A stretch of DNA of 64,000 nucleotides from Euphorbia lathyris. Its lineage: Eukaryota > Streptophyta > Magnoliopsida > Malpighiales > Euphorbiaceae. Positions within the stretch are counted from its first letter, which is position 1. Every line of letters begins with the position of its first letter. Both the position numbers and the translations under genes were made by a program. Shown here piece after piece: positions 11,034 through 23,500 of this stretch. The stretch covers positions 78,552,441 to 78,616,440 of the forward strand of contig NC_088914.1 of NCBI RefSeq assembly GCF_963576675.1, read 5' to 3'. Below the pieces are notes generated by a model. The model did not search any database. It worked only from the letters and a program-made list of their open reading frames with translations, and was not told the DNA's origin.

Positions 11034-14000
11034 TTATTCAACAGGCTTTAGTCCCATTCCCCTCGACGACTCAAGTACAACTCTTCTAGGTAACCCTTTG
11101 GTAAAAGGATCTGCTAGATTCTTTTCCGACCTCACATAGTCTAGGGCAATTACTCCATTCTTCAAGAGTTGTTTCAAAATTCCATGTCTAATGCGAATAG
11201 GTCTTCTCTTTCCATTGTAGACACTATTCTTTGCAGTACCGATAGCTACCTGTGAATCACAATGCATTGAAATAGGTGCAGAAGAATTCCCCCACAACGG
11301 AAAATCTGCTACTAGAGCCCTCAACCATTCTGCTTCTTGACTAGCCAGTTCAAGAGCTATAAATTCAGATTCCATGGTTGATCGAGCAATACAGGTTTGC
11401 TTGGATGATTTCCAAGACACTGCACCACCACCTAGAACAAAAACATAGCCACTGGTGGAACTCACCTTATCATTGTTAGATACCCAATTTGCATCAGTAT
11501 ATCCTTCTAAAACAGCAGGAAATTTAGTAAAGTGCAAACAATAATTCATGGTACGTCTTAAGTATTTCAATAAGCGATGAAGTGCACTCCAGTGTTCATT
11601 ATTTGGACAGTGAGTATATCTACTCAATCTACTAACAGCATAGGCTATGTCCGGTCTAGTATGATTCATTAGGAACATTACACTACCTATGATCTTAGCA
11701 TATTCCTCTTGGGAGACACTATTTCCTCCCTTGTTACTTGTTAAATTTACACTAGGATCATAAGGAGTTCTAGCTGGAACTACATCAAAACTGTTAAACT
11801 TTTTCAACAGTTTTTCAACATAATGTGATTGTCCTAATGAGAACCCATTTTCTGTCTTAGTAATTTTGATGCCGAGAATTACATCCGCTTCTCCCATGTC
11901 TTTCATGTCAAAGTGAGAAGAGAGAAAGGATTTTGTGTCATTAACCATATATAGGCTTGTCCCTAAGATAAGCATGTCATCCACATATAGGCATATCATC
12001 ACATAATTCGAATCACAAGACTTAGAATAGACACATGTATCCGATCCATTAACCACATACCCATTGGAAAGTAAAATACTGTTAAATTTTTCATACCATT
12101 GCTTGGGTGCTTGTTTCAACCCATAGAGTGATTTTTTCAATTTGCACACTTTGTCCTCGTGTTCAGGTATGACGTGTCCTTCTGGTTGTTGTATATAGAT
12201 CTCCTCTTCTAAATCCCCATTTAGAAAAGTCGTATTTACATCCATTTGATGTATCACCAAGTTATGAATTGCTGCAATTGCAATAAGAACTCTAATAGTA
12301 GAGATTTTAGTAACAAGAGAATATGTATCAAAATAGTCAACTCCTTTCTTTTGACTATAATCCACTACAACTAATCTAGCCTTAAATTTTTCAATGGATC
12401 CATCAGTCCTCAGTTTTCGTTTAAATATCCATTTACACCTTATAGGTCTAGAGCCTTTTGGCAGATCAACTAATTCCCATGTATGGTTGGCCATAATGGA
12501 ATCTATTTCACTCTTAATAGCTTCTTTCCAAAAGTCAACATTTATAGAAGTAACAACTTCTTTATATGTTTTTGGGTCTTCTTCTATTAGATAGGCAGAC
12601 ATAATTTCATCAGTAATGTTGTTTGGGTTTTCTAATAGAAAGGCTGAAATGAAGTCTGGTCCAAAGCTATTCTCTATTCTTCTTCTTTTGCTTCTCCTAG
12701 GTTCTAAAGCAACATCATTTTCATTCTCACCCTGAGCTAGAGATGAAGCAGGCATAGTTGGAGTAGGAATAGGTAATGAAGTAGAAGCACTAGTTGCATC
12801 ACACTGTTTGTCTTTCCTTAGGGGAAATGTGTTTTCAAAAAACACTACATCTCTAGATTCACATATGCTATAGTCGTTCAGATTCATGAACCTATAAGCG
12901 GCACTATTTGAGGCATAACCTATGAAAACACAATCAAAGGTCTTGGGTCCTATGTTTTGTTTTTTAAAGGATGGAAAAGCAACTTTAGCAAGACAACCCC
13001 AAACTCTCAGAAAATTCAAATTGGGTGCAAACCCCTTCCACAATTCGTAAGGAGTTTTATCTAATTTTTTATGAGGAACCCTATTCAGAATATAACATGC
13101 AGATAAGACAGCTTCCCCCCACATGTTATCAGATAACCCAGAACTAATTAACATGGCATTCATCATCTCTTTGAGAGTTCTATTTTTCCTTTCAGCTATG
13201 CCGTTTTGTTGAGGTGTATACGGTGCACTAGTCTCATGTACAATGCCATTATTCTCACAAAAGGGCTTAAGGAAAAAAGTTCCATACTCTCCTCCCCTAT
13301 CGGACCTAAGCCTTTTTATTTTCTTGTCTAATTGATTCTCTACCTCTGATTTAAATTTAATAAACATATGCTCAGCCTCATCTTTTGATTTTAATAAATA
13401 TACTTTGGTATATCTAGGGAAGTCATCAACAAAAGTAATGTAATATCTTTTGCCACCTTTGCTAACAGAGTTTTTAAAATCAGCCAAATCAGAGTGACTC
13501 AAACCAAGTAGTTCCGTACTTCTACTCTCAACAGGTAAGAAAGGTTTCTTTGCAAATTTTGCTTCCACACATATAGAGCATTTGGAATTAATCTCAGAAT
13601 TAGTGACATTTATAACATGCATATTTCTCAATTTTTTAATGGAAGCAAAATTTACATGTCCTAATCTACCATGCCACAAATTAATGGATTCACTCAAGTA
13701 AACAGAAGCAGATGTAGTTGCATTAATTCCAACAGAATTCACATGGATAGTGTTCAAAATAAAGAGGCCATCAGCTAGGTACCCTTTTCCCACAAAAGTC
13801 CCATTCCTAGTGAGAATAACCTTATCAGCCTCAAAAATAATTTTTAAACCAGCCTTATTTAGCAAGCTACCAGAAATAAGATTCCTACGAAGAGCAGACA
13901 CATACAGCACATTATTTAAAGACAAGCTTTTTCCAGAAGTTAACTTAATTAAAACTGTTCCTTTACCGACAACACCAGCAGTAGTGGTGTTTCCCATGTA

Positions 14001-14801
14001 GACGCATTCCCCATCGGCAGCGTCCTCAAAGTGATTAAACAGGTCCTTGTTTGAGCATAAGTGCCTTGTAGCTCCAGTATCTAGAACCCAGTCCGTTTTG
14101 TTTTCCACCAGATTAGCTTCAACCACAACAGCAGCAATAATTTCTTCATTTTCCACCAGGTTGGATTGTGGAGCAGCTCTGTTGTTTGGATTATGATTGA
14201 TGTTCTGTTGGTTCTTCCTTTGGTAGCACTGAAATGCCTTGTGGCCAGGTTTACCACACACAAAGCATTCCACTACTTTCCTCTTCTGAATTCTTCCATT
14301 CTTCTTGAAAGGCTTGTTTTGGTTTGAGCTTTTTTGGAATTTGGTTAAAGGTCCTTTGTTCCTGTCTTTTGGCACCACAGCAGATTCAACAATATTATCA
14401 TTAATTGAAACAGACTTAGAGGAAAGTTGCTTATCTTTCATTCGATTTGCTTCTTCAGTTCTCATGTGGCTGACTAGCTCCTGGAGACTGAAGTCTTTTT
14501 TCTTATGTTTCAGATGGTTTCTGAAATCACTCCAGGAGGGTGGAAATTTTTCCAAGAGGACATTGGCTTGCAGCAGATCAGACATTGTCATGCCTTCACC
14601 CAGAACTTCAGCAACTAGATTCTCATATTCATGAATCTGGTCAATGATTGGTTTTTCATCAACCATTTGATAATTGAGCCATCTTCCAACCACGTATTTA
14701 TGTTTACCTGCATCATCAGACCCATATTTTTCTTTGAGGTTATCCCAAATTTCTTTGGCAGACCTTTTATTGATAAAAATATCGAACAGTGGGTTCGACA
14801 T
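11034..14801 (-). CDS. Copia I gag (most)-pol polyprotein, open 1,255-codon frame
   Basis: Domains in order: rest of gag ([20 protein letters not shown]), CCHC zinc knuckle [14 protein letters not shown], aspartic protease [12 protein letters not shown], integrase HHCC and D,D-35-E core ([31 protein letters not shown]), reverse transcriptase with YVDDMLILG, and RNase H ([25 protein letters not shown]) ending near LADPFTKGL. Catalytic acids of all four enzymes are present. The frame is separated from the gag start by a single-base frameshift near 14810. Some residues deviate from consensus ([15 protein letters not shown]), suggesting mild decay. It is the replication machinery of the element. 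Confidence 0.95.
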   Translation of the reverse strand: MSNPLFDIFINKRSAKEIWDNLKEKYGSDDAGKHKYVVGRWLNYQMVDEKPIIDQIHEYENLVAEVLGEGMTMSDLLQANVLLEKFPPSWSDFRNHLKHKKKDFSLQELVSHMRTEEANRMKDKQLSSKSVSINDNIVESAVVPKDRNKGPLTKFQKSSNQNKPFKKNGRIQKRKVVECFVCGKPGHKAFQCYQRKNQQNINHNPNNRAAPQSNLVENEEIIAAVVVEANLVENKTDWVLDTGATRHLCSNKDLFNHFEDAADGECVYMGNTTTAGVVGKGTVLIKLTSGKSLSLNNVLYVSALRRNLISGSLLNKAGLKIIFEADKVILTRNGTFVGKGYLADGLFILNTIHVNSVGINATTSASVYLSESINLWHGRLGHVNFASIKKLRNMHVINVTNSEINSKCSICVEAKFAKKPFLPVESRSTELLGLSHSDLADFKNSVSKGGKRYYITFVDDFPRYTKVYLLKSKDEAEHMFIKFKSEVENQLDKKIKRLRSDRGGEYGTFFLKPFCENNGIVHETSAPYTPQQNGIAERKNRTLKEMMNAMLISSGLSDNMWGEAVLSACYILNRVPHKKLDKTPYELWKGFAPNLNFLRVWGCLAKVAFPSFKKQNIGPKTFDCVFIGYASNSAAYRFMNLNDYSICESRDVVFFENTFPLRKDKQCDATSASTSLPIPTPTMPASSLAQGENENDVALEPRRSKRRRIENSFGPDFISAFLLENPNNITDEIMSAYLIEEDPKTYKEVVTSINVDFWKEAIKSEIDSIMANHTWELVDLPKGSRPIRCKWIFKRKLRTDGSIEKFKARLVVVDYSQKKGVDYFDTYSLVTKISTIRVLIAIAAIHNLVIHQMDVNTTFLNGDLEEEIYIQQPEGHVIPEHEDKVCKLKKSLYGLKQAPKQWYEKFNSILLSNGYVVNGSDTCVYSKSCDSNYVMICLYVDDMLILGTSLYMVNDTKSFLSSHFDMKDMGEADVILGIKITKTENGFSLGQSHYVEKLLKKFNSFDVVPARTPYDPSVNLTSNKGGNSVSQEEYAKIIGSVMFLMNHTRPDIAYAVSRLSRYTHCPNNEHWSALHRLLKYLRRTMNYCLHFTKFPAVLEGYTDANWVSNNDKVSSTSGYVFVLGGGAVSWKSSKQTCIARSTMESEFIALELASQEAEWLRALVADFPLWGNSSAPISMHCDSQVAIGTAKNSVYNGKRRPIRIRHGILKQLLKNGVIALDYVRSEKNLADPFTKGLPRRVVLESSRGMGLKPVE

Positions 14802-14806
14802 ATGAT

Positions 14807-15052
14807 TTAGGAGATGACCCCTAACTGTTTTGTTGCCTTTTCGTATTTAGCAGAACGAGTGTCGTACTGCTGAACAATCAGAGACATGGCAGGACCATTT
14901 GGGTCAGAGGGTGGATCCTGGACAACAACATAGTCCAGTTCAAGCTGTTCAAAGAAAATCAGAATTTTCTGCGACCATCTTTTGTAATTAAGACCGTCCA
15001 GAGGTTCAAGTTTGGAGAGGTCAGGAAGGGATTTCGCAATTAAAGCAGACAT
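14807..15052 (-). pseudogene. Copia I gag N-terminus, frameshifted
   Basis: Starts at the ATG 15052-15050 (MSALIAKSLPDLSKLEPLDG). The region ...LNYKRWSQKILIFF is the typical Copia gag DUF4219/UBN2 head. It runs out at a stop at 14807 just after KATKQL, while the next frame resumes gag at once. One missing base near 14810-14815 explains the break. Confidence 0.85.
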
Positions 15053-15081
15053 GATTGCGAAACAGAAACTCGCTTTCAAAT

Positions 15082-15761
15082 TGTAAGAGACAAAGAGGGT
15101 TACAGAAAAAAACCGAATTGAAATTAAGAGCGGAAATCGAACTGTGCCGTGGCAGAGGCCACTTCCTTGAAAGCGATTTTGGCAGACCGAGGTGCAATCT
15201 GTAACTCCGGTCGCTCCCCAAGGTTAACACAGAAACCTTCGAACCTGTCCACTCAAAGTCGAAGATTGTAGAACAACAAAAGAGTTTTTTAATTGCCCAA
15301 AAAAACGATTGAAAGAAAAACTGTGTTTCCAAAGCTGGAAACTGGTTGTATTTATAGCCTTCAGAAATATGAACGTTAGAACGTTCATATACACGTTAGA
15401 ACGTGGAGTAAGACCAGGAGAAAAATAAGGTTCGGTTTTTGACTAAATAAAAAGTTAAAGAAAAATTCAAAGAAGTTAAAACGGATAAAAAGAAAAATAA
15501 AATTCGGGTCGGGCGGGCGTCGCGCGAACGAGCGAGCACGCGCGTGTGGTATATTTGCTAAAAACCACTTAACACAATTTAAAGGCTTCTAAAGCCCAAC
15601 TCTATATATACCCACTCAAACCTTTGTAAGTTTCATATGTGGGATTGTGAAAGTGCTCTTGAAAGCAAAGTCTTAAAGACAAATATACCCCCCACTTGAA
15701 ATCCATTTTATTCAATCATCAAAGCTTTAAACACCAAAGCTTAAAGCCATTTATTCTAACA
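15082..15761 (-). repeat. Copia I 5' LTR (680 bp)
   Basis: Matching LTR of the minus-strand element, TG...CA ended, followed by GTGAC at 15762-15766. It lacks the roughly 18-bp GC-rich block present in the other LTR near 10200. Confidence 0.95.
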
Positions 15762-15766
15762 GTGAC

Positions 15767-16102
15767 ATCATAGTGGAAAACCGATTTCCTCAAGAAAATA
15801 AGTACTGTTCACTGGTATTTGCTCTCTCATTATTAGAAATAATATTGTTTCTTTTGAAACGATTCATGTTGATATATAAAATCTTATTCCGATTAATTTA
15901 ATTTAATCAAGATATATATTTTTATTATTAAATTTATATATTTTATTTGGGTTTATTGTTTAAAATTTAAAAGTGATATTTATAATATATCTTTTACATT
16001 TAATGTCAATATAAAGAAATTTCATTCTAATTTTGATATTACACATCAGTTAAATAGCGAAGATCGTTATCAATTAAGATTGATTTAACAAGTATCGAAG
16101 TA
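15767..16102. other. AT-rich spacer, no gene seen
   Basis: Very AT-rich with no ORF of interest. It ends at the TA target dinucleotide of the next MITE. Confidence 0.5.
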
Positions 16103-16887
16103 CAGTAAAACCTCTATATAAGAATACTCTATATAGGAATAACCTCTATTTTCACTTGGCAGCTGCTGGGTATGGGGGGGATGTTAGGTGTTTCTACCCT
16201 TTCCGTTCCTCCTTTTTTTCTGTTACCTTCTCTTCTTGAGGATAGGATTGGGGTCAGTCTTCCTAGACTGATCCCGGGTTAGGTTTTTGTTTGTTTGTTT
16301 TTTTTCTTCCCTTCTTACCAAAAAAAAAAAAAAAGGAATAACCTCTATTTTATTATAAAAAAATTCGTTCCTAACTTGGGCTAGTTATAAATAGGAATAA
16401 CATCTCAAACGTTATTTGTTATACACTTTTCAAGTCTCACCTTTAGAAACTACGCATCTATATAGTAATAATTATATATTTATATATATTAAAAATTCAA
16501 ATTAAATTATAAAATATTAAAATAAACTATTGAAATTATCTATGAGTGGAAACACAGATTACAATTTGAAATTATAAATATTTAGTATTCTTTTTTTTAA
16601 TAATAAATATCTGGTATTTTCATCGATGTTTACATTTTTCCCATAAAAACTCTTCCAATTATCTATATATTGAAAACCTAAACTCTAAATTGAAATTCTA
16701 AATATTTAATTTGTTTCATTAATGCCTATTGTTATACATTATATAAACCATGCATCTCTATGATAATAATTAGAGAGTTTTTGTTATTGTTAAAATTTTA
16801 TTATACCAAACTCTATTTAGTAATAACCTCTCAATTATTATATAAATAGTCCGGTCCCAAGTGTATTCCTATACAGAGGTTTTACTA
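16103..16887. mobile_element. Emigrant-like (Tc1/mariner, pogo-type) MITE with nested L1 fragment
   Basis: The left end CAGTAAAACCTCTATAT and the right end AGAGGTTTTACT(A) are inverted copies, flanked by TA on both sides (16101-16102 and 16888-16889). These ends match the Emigrant MITE consensus. The body has no transposase. Removing the LINE insertion and its extra duplication leaves about 586 bp. Confidence 0.85.
16153..16333 (+). mobile_element. 5'-truncated L1 LINE 3' end
   Basis: About 165 bp followed by a poly-A tail (about 16319-16333), bounded by identical 18-bp duplications AGGAATAACCTCTATTTT at 16135-16152 and 16334-16351. The body (GGATGTTAGGTGTTTC, CTGATCCC.GGTTAG) matches the 3' end of the minus-strand L1 at 62371-62560, so both come from one L1 family. 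It is dead on arrival. Confidence 0.92.
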
Positions 16888-16889
16888 TA

Positions 16890-17958
16890 ATTAGAAAAAT
16901 TACATAATATATATAAAGCAAAGATGTTTGTGTATATTATTGATTGGCCTTAATTTCCATGTGGCTCAGCTGGTTTTGGCCTTTTTCGATGGATTTTTGT
17001 TTGAAAGTGTTTTGTTGTATCTCTTTACAAAAAGACCTCTTCATAAGTAGCCCTAAATTTCATTGTGGGTCACCCATCCTTTGTCTTTGGGACCAGTTTT
17101 ATTTTTATTTTTTATTCTATATTTATTCCTAAGAAAATTATATTTACTTATGATGGACTATTTTTTATCAAATTATATTTATTTTTAAATTCCCTTAAAT
17201 TTAATATTTTAGTTGAGCTTTTTTATGTATCATGTGGATCAAAAAAAAAAAAACACCCGGTTCTCTATATCAAGTAAATGACTTTTCATACATGTTTTGA
17301 CACGTGTAACATGGATCCATAATTATTATAAGAGGTCACACTATTTTAATTATTAGATCAGATCATAATACACATGTCCAAATGTGAATTGGAGATCCTC
17401 CAAGTGACATGAAAAATCGGGTCACAATGAACTTGAAGCATAAAATTCTAAAACCATTATTGGTGTGGTCAACAATCAAACAGGTTTTCTACACGGGTCA
17501 ATATTTTGACCGAACATAGGGGTGTAAGGGGTTGTATGTGATGTTTTTGGAAAGTTGAGCGGGTTGAGAGGTTGTCTCCTAAATTAAAGGGGACATGTGA
17601 AAAAAAGTTACAAATTTAGAGGGTTGGATGCCTATTAAGCCTTGTATAAAAGAGAAAGAAGGTATACATGAGCACGAGGCAGAAAGAATGATTCTATTGG
17701 CAATTTGGCTTGGCGCATGACTCACATTTCATCATCAATCTTGGATACTGAAAAACATGGGATAATTATATATCCATGTCTCACTTAAAATAGGCTATTA
17801 ATTATTAATTAATCAATCAGCAGCTAATTATTTAATTATTGTAATTAGATACTAGGATTAACACATGCAAAGCAGTATGTCTCTTCAATATATACATGAT
17901 TAAAGAAGATGGTCACTTTCCAGTAATTAGTTAATTAGTAGTTCATGAAATTAATTAA
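16890..17958. other. AT-rich intergenic stretch, no gene seen
   Basis: Short ORFs only, with homopolymer runs and no recognised repeat pair. The last nine bases (ATTAATTAA, 17950-17958) are the left target duplication of the next MITE. Confidence 0.5.
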
Positions 17959-18403
17959 GGCAAAACATATCATTAGGCACATGATCTTTCATTTTTTGGT
18001 TCATTAAGCTCTTGATCATTTATTTAGATACATTAAGCCTCTGATAATTTATTTTTGGTATCATTAAACCCTTTAGTAAGTTATGAACATTTACTTCTAT
18101 TAAAATTATGTTATTAACTTCATCTGTATTTGAAATTATTAAAAAATATTTTTTACAGTTTTCTTACAGCCACATTACACATTCAAAACTGCATTCAAAC
18201 AGTGAAAAAATACAAATTTTGGATACATGTGTAATGAATAACAGACTGTTAAACAAATTTTATGTTCAAAATTATTTTTTTGGTCATAAAGAGCTTAATG
18301 AGACCAAAAATAAAAGATCAATGGCTTAATGTATCCAAATAAAAGATCAAGGATTTAATAAACCAAAAAATGAAAAATTAGGGATCTAATGATGTTTTTT
18401 ACC
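17959..18403. mobile_element. MULE-type MITE (family member C, best preserved)
   Basis: Inverted arms of about 80 bp start GGCAAAACATATCATTAGG and end CTAATGATGTTTTTTACC. Flanks ATTAATTAA (17950-17958) and ATCAATTAA (18404-18412) are an 8/9 match, the duplication length of MULEs. There is no coding capacity. Copies A and B of the same family lie at 5850-6073 and 8012-8448. Confidence 0.75.
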
Positions 18404-18746
18404 ATCAATTAATAAAGCATGCCTTTTAATTATTGTTTATAATAATTATTATTATTTTGAGACAGAAAGAAAGGTAATGAAGTGCAATGATATTGTTGAA
18501 TGACTATGTATAGTGGGAGTGTATAATACACATAATTAGTCATATGTATGTCACAAATATTTGCAGGGCCACGTGGCTATGTTATCTTCAATTTATTTGC
18601 ATCATTATTCAACGGGACAGTTATAAAACTAGCACCTTTTAAGGGGCTAGTTTTCTTTTGGGTGTTGTTAAATCCAGCCCCATTTTCCCACCCCTAGCCC
18701 CGTGAAAGGACGAAAATGCCCTTTCATGGGTTTTGGGAGGGGAATT

Positions 18747-18862
18747 GCTATTTTTTTTTGCCAATTCGACACGCGGGCGTGTGGCCATCACACATCACGT
18801 CCGACCGCGAGGTGAGGCGTGATGGTCACACGCCCGCGTGTCGAATTGGCAAAAAAAATAGC
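18747..18862. repeat. Long near-perfect hairpin near the MULE left end
   Basis: Arms 18747-18791 and 18819-18862, about 44-45 bp each, are almost perfectly complementary (GCCAATTCGACACGCGGGCG on the left). They surround a 27-bp GC-rich loop. The hairpin lies between the TIR and the 3' end of the transposase-OTU gene. Confidence 0.9.
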
Positions 18863-18865
18863 TTT

Positions 18866-18945
18866 TTTAACCCGTAAATAGGCCGTTAAACCCGTAAATA
18901 GTCCGTTAAACCCGTAAATATGCGGTTAAACCCGTAACTACAGAA
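18866..18945. repeat. Tandem repeat, four units of about 20 bp
   Basis: Four consecutive copies of TAAACCCGTAAATAGTCCGT with small changes, directly after the hairpin on the transposase side. Subterminal tandem repeats are often transposase-binding candidates; here that is inference. Confidence 0.85.
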
Positions 18946-20267
18946 TAGTACTTAAAACCAAAAAATAATATAAGTTAATTAATAAATATTATTAATCACA
19001 ACATATAAAACTAATATAATCTAGTCCAAGCCTCTCTCCTTTCAACGTATAGATTCTCCAAGTGACGAACACTCTGATGACAAAATAATCGCCATTGGGT
19101 GGCAATGGGAGGCACTGAAAACGAAGGATGTAAATAAAGACGTATGTAGTGACGATAACTCCCCAAATGACAAATCACAATCTCTCGCTCAGGTGGTCTT
19201 CCATCGTCCGAACGCATCGACAGTATAGTGCAACATCCTAATTGTTCTGTAGTAAAGAGGAAAATTACTGCGTTCAATACAGATGCAGCAGCAAATAAGT
19301 CATCCGGACTCACCATCCAGTGGGACTCACCAAAACCCGCTCCTGCCCATTTAATACGTGTGAGGGCAGCATCAAATCCGTTCCCGTACACTGACGCATA
19401 CAGATCACGGTTTGCCCGCATCTCAATCTCTATAAGCACTCTCATCAGCTTCCACTCCTCTTGGTTATAGGTGATTGCATCGGCTAAAACACGAAATCCA
19501 CAGTTACCATCTGCTACAACATCATGGAATCCAGTAATAAATGGTACGATGAGACCTTGAACCCGATGTAAATAGTGGTAACTGGCGATATCCGCATCAA
19601 ATCCGACTGAAAATATTAATATATGAAATTTATCAATAAAAATATATTTACTTTAACTTCAACATATATATAAATGAAATAAAATATACCCGACATCTGG
19701 CTGTTATGCACAGATGAGGATGAAGAACGGCCTCGACTACGACTACTCCTCGAACCTGAGGACCGTGCTCGACCTCGTGGTGACTGATTGTACTCCCATG
19801 CACTCGGATTTCGTTTTGTTGATGAATTTCCCTTTGGTCTACCCCTAACAGTGTCTTTGACCTCAGGTTCTTTAAAGCCACTTTGTTCTGGGTTTATCTG
19901 ATCATGAATGTACATCGATATGCTACGCACCATTGAAGGATCTAATTTTTCAACCTTTTCCACAAGAGATTGAAAAAAATCGGTGATCCTCAGACCCGTC
20001 AGCATATACTGGAGCAGTAACTGGTATGTCACTCAACCCTTCAAACGCAAGAGATCTCCAAAAAGGATGGATGCGGTCAACACGGACCGATTCATTTGTG
20101 TCAATATATGTTTTAAGCTCACATGCACACGGAATGCCATGAGTCATGGGCAACACGCACCCGCATTCACTTACCACATCCATACTCAATCCGTGCATAC
20201 GCTTGAGCTCATCATTTAGTACAGCCAAGCAGTAATGTGAAATGTATAAGTCGAGATACGTGAAAGG

Positions 20268-21736
20268 TGTAAGTGTGGTATGCCCTAGGCCATTCCTTTT
20301 GTATATTATACAGTGTGAATTTTGTATCCAAATGGCAGTTAATAAAATATGTATTCATGTGTAATTATTTATATTGTTTAATTACTTAATGAATATACAT
20401 ATTAGTCCAAAGATTATTTACAAAGAGATAGTATTATTAAGAGTTAATAATAATGAGATATATTTCTTTGGTAAAATAATAATCTTAAATGTTTATAGTC
20501 GGTGGATAATGAATTGGACACTCATCTATCCTTAGACTATCACCTCTGTTTATTTTCTTGATTAGTATGAGATATTAATCAGAAACAGCAAATCTCATTC
20601 TGTTTGATATGTTGATATCAGAATAAATATGTGGACATTCAAAGAGGTGAATGGTTCGAACTGTGACGTTAGATAATAATTGCACAAAGGTTTACTCCTA
20701 GTCAACATAATTATTATCTAGGTCATAATAGTGCATATAGTCCTTTGACTTGAGAAAACTTAGTTGTTCTTGCGCAGGTAATTATAGTTTGTTCCTGCTT
20801 TGTACTGGGATCTTAATTCTGGTAATCCGGCAGTGAATCGCTATAGTTAGCTGTGTAGTGTAACAAGAGTTTGCTAATAGAGGATTCATTACTCTAAGTA
20901 AATAGAGATAAATCCTAAGATAGTTATTGATTGGTTTTTTTGATGGAATGAGTTCCTGGCCAGGACAATAAGACTCACCTTATGAGAGAAGTATCAAAGA
21001 ATGGTTCTTTGATAAGAGTCTTATTTTATCAAAGACTTAATCAATATTTCTTAGTATTTTGACGATTAGAGTTTGACACTTTGTGACTCTAGTCAAGATC
21101 GGGATTTTTAATGAAAGGACTTTAGTGCATGGAAATTATGATCGATGGTTCATAATTAGTTTAATTATAAGTTCAAGTAACTTCATTCTTTAATTGGGAC
21201 GTCATGGCGCAGTGTGTTAGCTGGAGATCATGACCTTTAGAGGACTATAAGTATATATAAGCTAAGCTTATATAGGATACACTTGTAGGACAAGGAATTG
21301 GATTCCTAACATAATTAATAAGTGTTATTATTATGCCTCTAATGCCAGTTAAAGATGAACCTAGAAAGTCACACACATACAAGTTGTTTGTATCAAGCTT
21401 TAGTTAAATTGATTAATTAAAAGTGTTTTAATTAATTAATTGACACAATTGAATATGTCAATGGGATTGACAAAACATTCTAACACTGTTTGATATTCAA
21501 TTGAAGAAAGTATAAATTATTATTCTTGCTCAATTTAAGTTGATGGCTTTTTCCAAATACAATAGTCAAGTGTTGACTGTTGGAATTTAGAGGTGTTTTA
21601 AATTAACCCCTCCAAGATATTATTAGAGAATATAATAGTAATTAATTAAGTTATTAATTAATTATTATTATATATATATTATAAATTAATATATTAATTT
21701 ATATTAATTTATTATTCTTATATTAATTTATTATAT

Positions 21737-21777
<41 letters not shown>

Positions 21778-22250
21778 ATGCACTAGGACGTGTCCTAGTG
21801 CATGAGCTTTGTTTCAATCCACCTGGATTGAAACAAAGATACATATATATCAAAAAGATATATATGTATATATATACGAAAAAAGGAAGAACAGGAGATA
21901 CGATTTTTACGGTTCAGAAAATCGGATCCGGAATCAGTTTTCGATTTTGAGCAAGATTAATCAATTTCTGCAAGGCTTGATCTAATCGACTTAGTGGACT
22001 GACTAGAGGCTTCACCACTAGAGAAGCTTTAATACCCGATTGGAATCTACAAGAGGTATTTTTCCAATCTCGTAGTATAAATATCAATTTGATTATTGAA
22101 GAACTTAATGATATTGGTTAAGGATTTGATGTCAGACATCGGATGTTTGACTGTTTATCAGAGTGATTGGATCACACTGATTGTTTGTTTAGGGAAATTT
22201 TTTAAAATTCGTCTCCTAAATACCAACATGTTTCCGCTTCAAATCCTTCA
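20268..22250 (+). repeat. Copia II 5' LTR (1,983 bp)
   Basis: TGTAAGTGTGG...AATCCTTCA. It contains a long (TA)n tract near 21741-21774 and three consecutive hairpins at 21777-21869. The length is large for a Copia LTR. Confidence 0.95.
21777..21869. repeat. Three consecutive hairpins in the Copia II LTR
   Basis: 21777-21804 is a perfect 28-bp palindrome (CATGCACTAGGACG and its complement). 21807-21838 pairs CTTTGTTTCAATCC with GGATTGAAACAAAG around a 4-base loop. 21839-21869 pairs ATACATATATATC with GATATATATGTAT. The same trio recurs in the 3' LTR at about 26095-26187, so the structure is conserved between LTRs. Confidence 0.9.
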
Positions 22251-22252
22251 AG

Positions 22253-22265
22253 TGGTATCAGAGCC
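22253..22265 (+). promoter_or_regulatory. Primer-binding site of Copia II
   Basis: TGGTATCAGAGCC, complementary to the 3' end of initiator tRNA-Met, lies two bases after the 5' LTR. This is the usual site for minus-strand DNA priming in plant Copia elements. Confidence 0.9.
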
Positions 22266-23500
22266 ATCTAAGTACTTTTATAGTTAATTGATGTTGTGTT
22301 CTCTTGATTGATATAATTATGGATTGTTGGGGCTTTTCTTTTATTATTTTACTCCTATAGTTATAATTTTAAATTTCAATTTTTATGAATAGGTTTATAA
22401 ATATTGAAGTCTTGGAATACCAAGAAAAATTATAATTTTGGAGCAAAATTGAAGAAACGGCGAAATTGACAGATTGCAGAATTTATGACATGGCATTGTT
22501 TAGACAATTTTTAGTTGTCTAGTTTGTATATTGTCTGCTGTTATAAAATTGAAATGTGATTACAATTATATGTTGGCCTTAAATGTAAGTGTTACATTTT
22601 CGTACAATTGAGGGTCAATTGTACGAAAAGGGTCAATTATGTAATAAAATCAATTTGATTTTACTACATAAATATATGTAATTTTATTAATTACATGTTC
22701 AATTTTATCAAATCCATAATTATACCAATAAGATTAGTTGAATGCTAAGATTGATCACCACAAGGCATGTTATTGGATAATGTGCAAACATTAACTAATA
22801 AATTGAATTAAGTGTTAATTCAAGATAAATTTCTTTTTATGCAAAATTGCATGTTAGAAATTTAAATTGGTTAATGTGCAAAGTGAGACCTTAAGTTAAA
22901 TTTAATTTAACTGCAAGACCGGAAATCTTCCAAATAAATATTAAATCCGATAAAGATACAAGAATTGTATCGAGGCTCTCCACTGGCGCATTAATACACA
23001 AATAGTTTATGTGATTAGTGTGAAAATTAATTCCCATTGAATTAATTTGTGGGTTACATTAGGCAATTAACATTGTAAGAATGCCAATGTGAAGCTGAAC
23101 AATGTTAATTCGGGCTTAATATAATCTGCTGATCTAGTGGGTTGGATTTATCTAGTGTTGAAATCCAAGAACGTCAAAGGGAAACTGATGATTAAAACAC
23201 TAGGAGCTAGAAAAGTGTTAAATTGAATTTCACAGCGTAGTGCAAGGTGATTGACAAGTGTTGTCAACTTATGAATTTATTAGTTATCCCAAGAATACCA
23301 ATGTGAAGTTGAGGGAGAACCTAATAGAATTTATAAGAATTCGATTTACCCACTAGTAATTCATTCCAAAGATAGGATTCGCCAAATTAGTGGGAAACCA
23401 TTATGATAAAAGTCCATGTCATATTGGTTCGTTTAATTCACCTTAAATATATAACTGACTATCAATCTTTATTTTCTGCAGTTACTCTTTGATTCCAAAC

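Larger units (their letters stand above)
9772..15761 (-). mobile_element. Copia LTR retrotransposon I, nearly complete
   Basis: A 5,990-bp element between perfect 5-bp duplications GTGAC (9767-9771 and 15762-15766). It carries two LTRs, a purine-rich primer TTTGTGGGGGAT (minus strand, 10481-10470) beside the 3' LTR, and one long gag-pol reading frame. By eye the LTRs differ at roughly nine substitutions and a few indels over about 680 bp, so the insertion is recent. The only clear coding defect is one frameshift in gag. The leader between 5' LTR and gag start is only about 29 nt, and the expected TGGTATCAGAG primer site is absent. Confidence 0.95.

Noticed and set aside
21660..21776. (TA)n and TTAATTTA tracts as a matrix-attachment region or origin
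   Set aside because: They are part of the Copia II LTR and repeated in the other LTR; nothing beyond composition supports a function.
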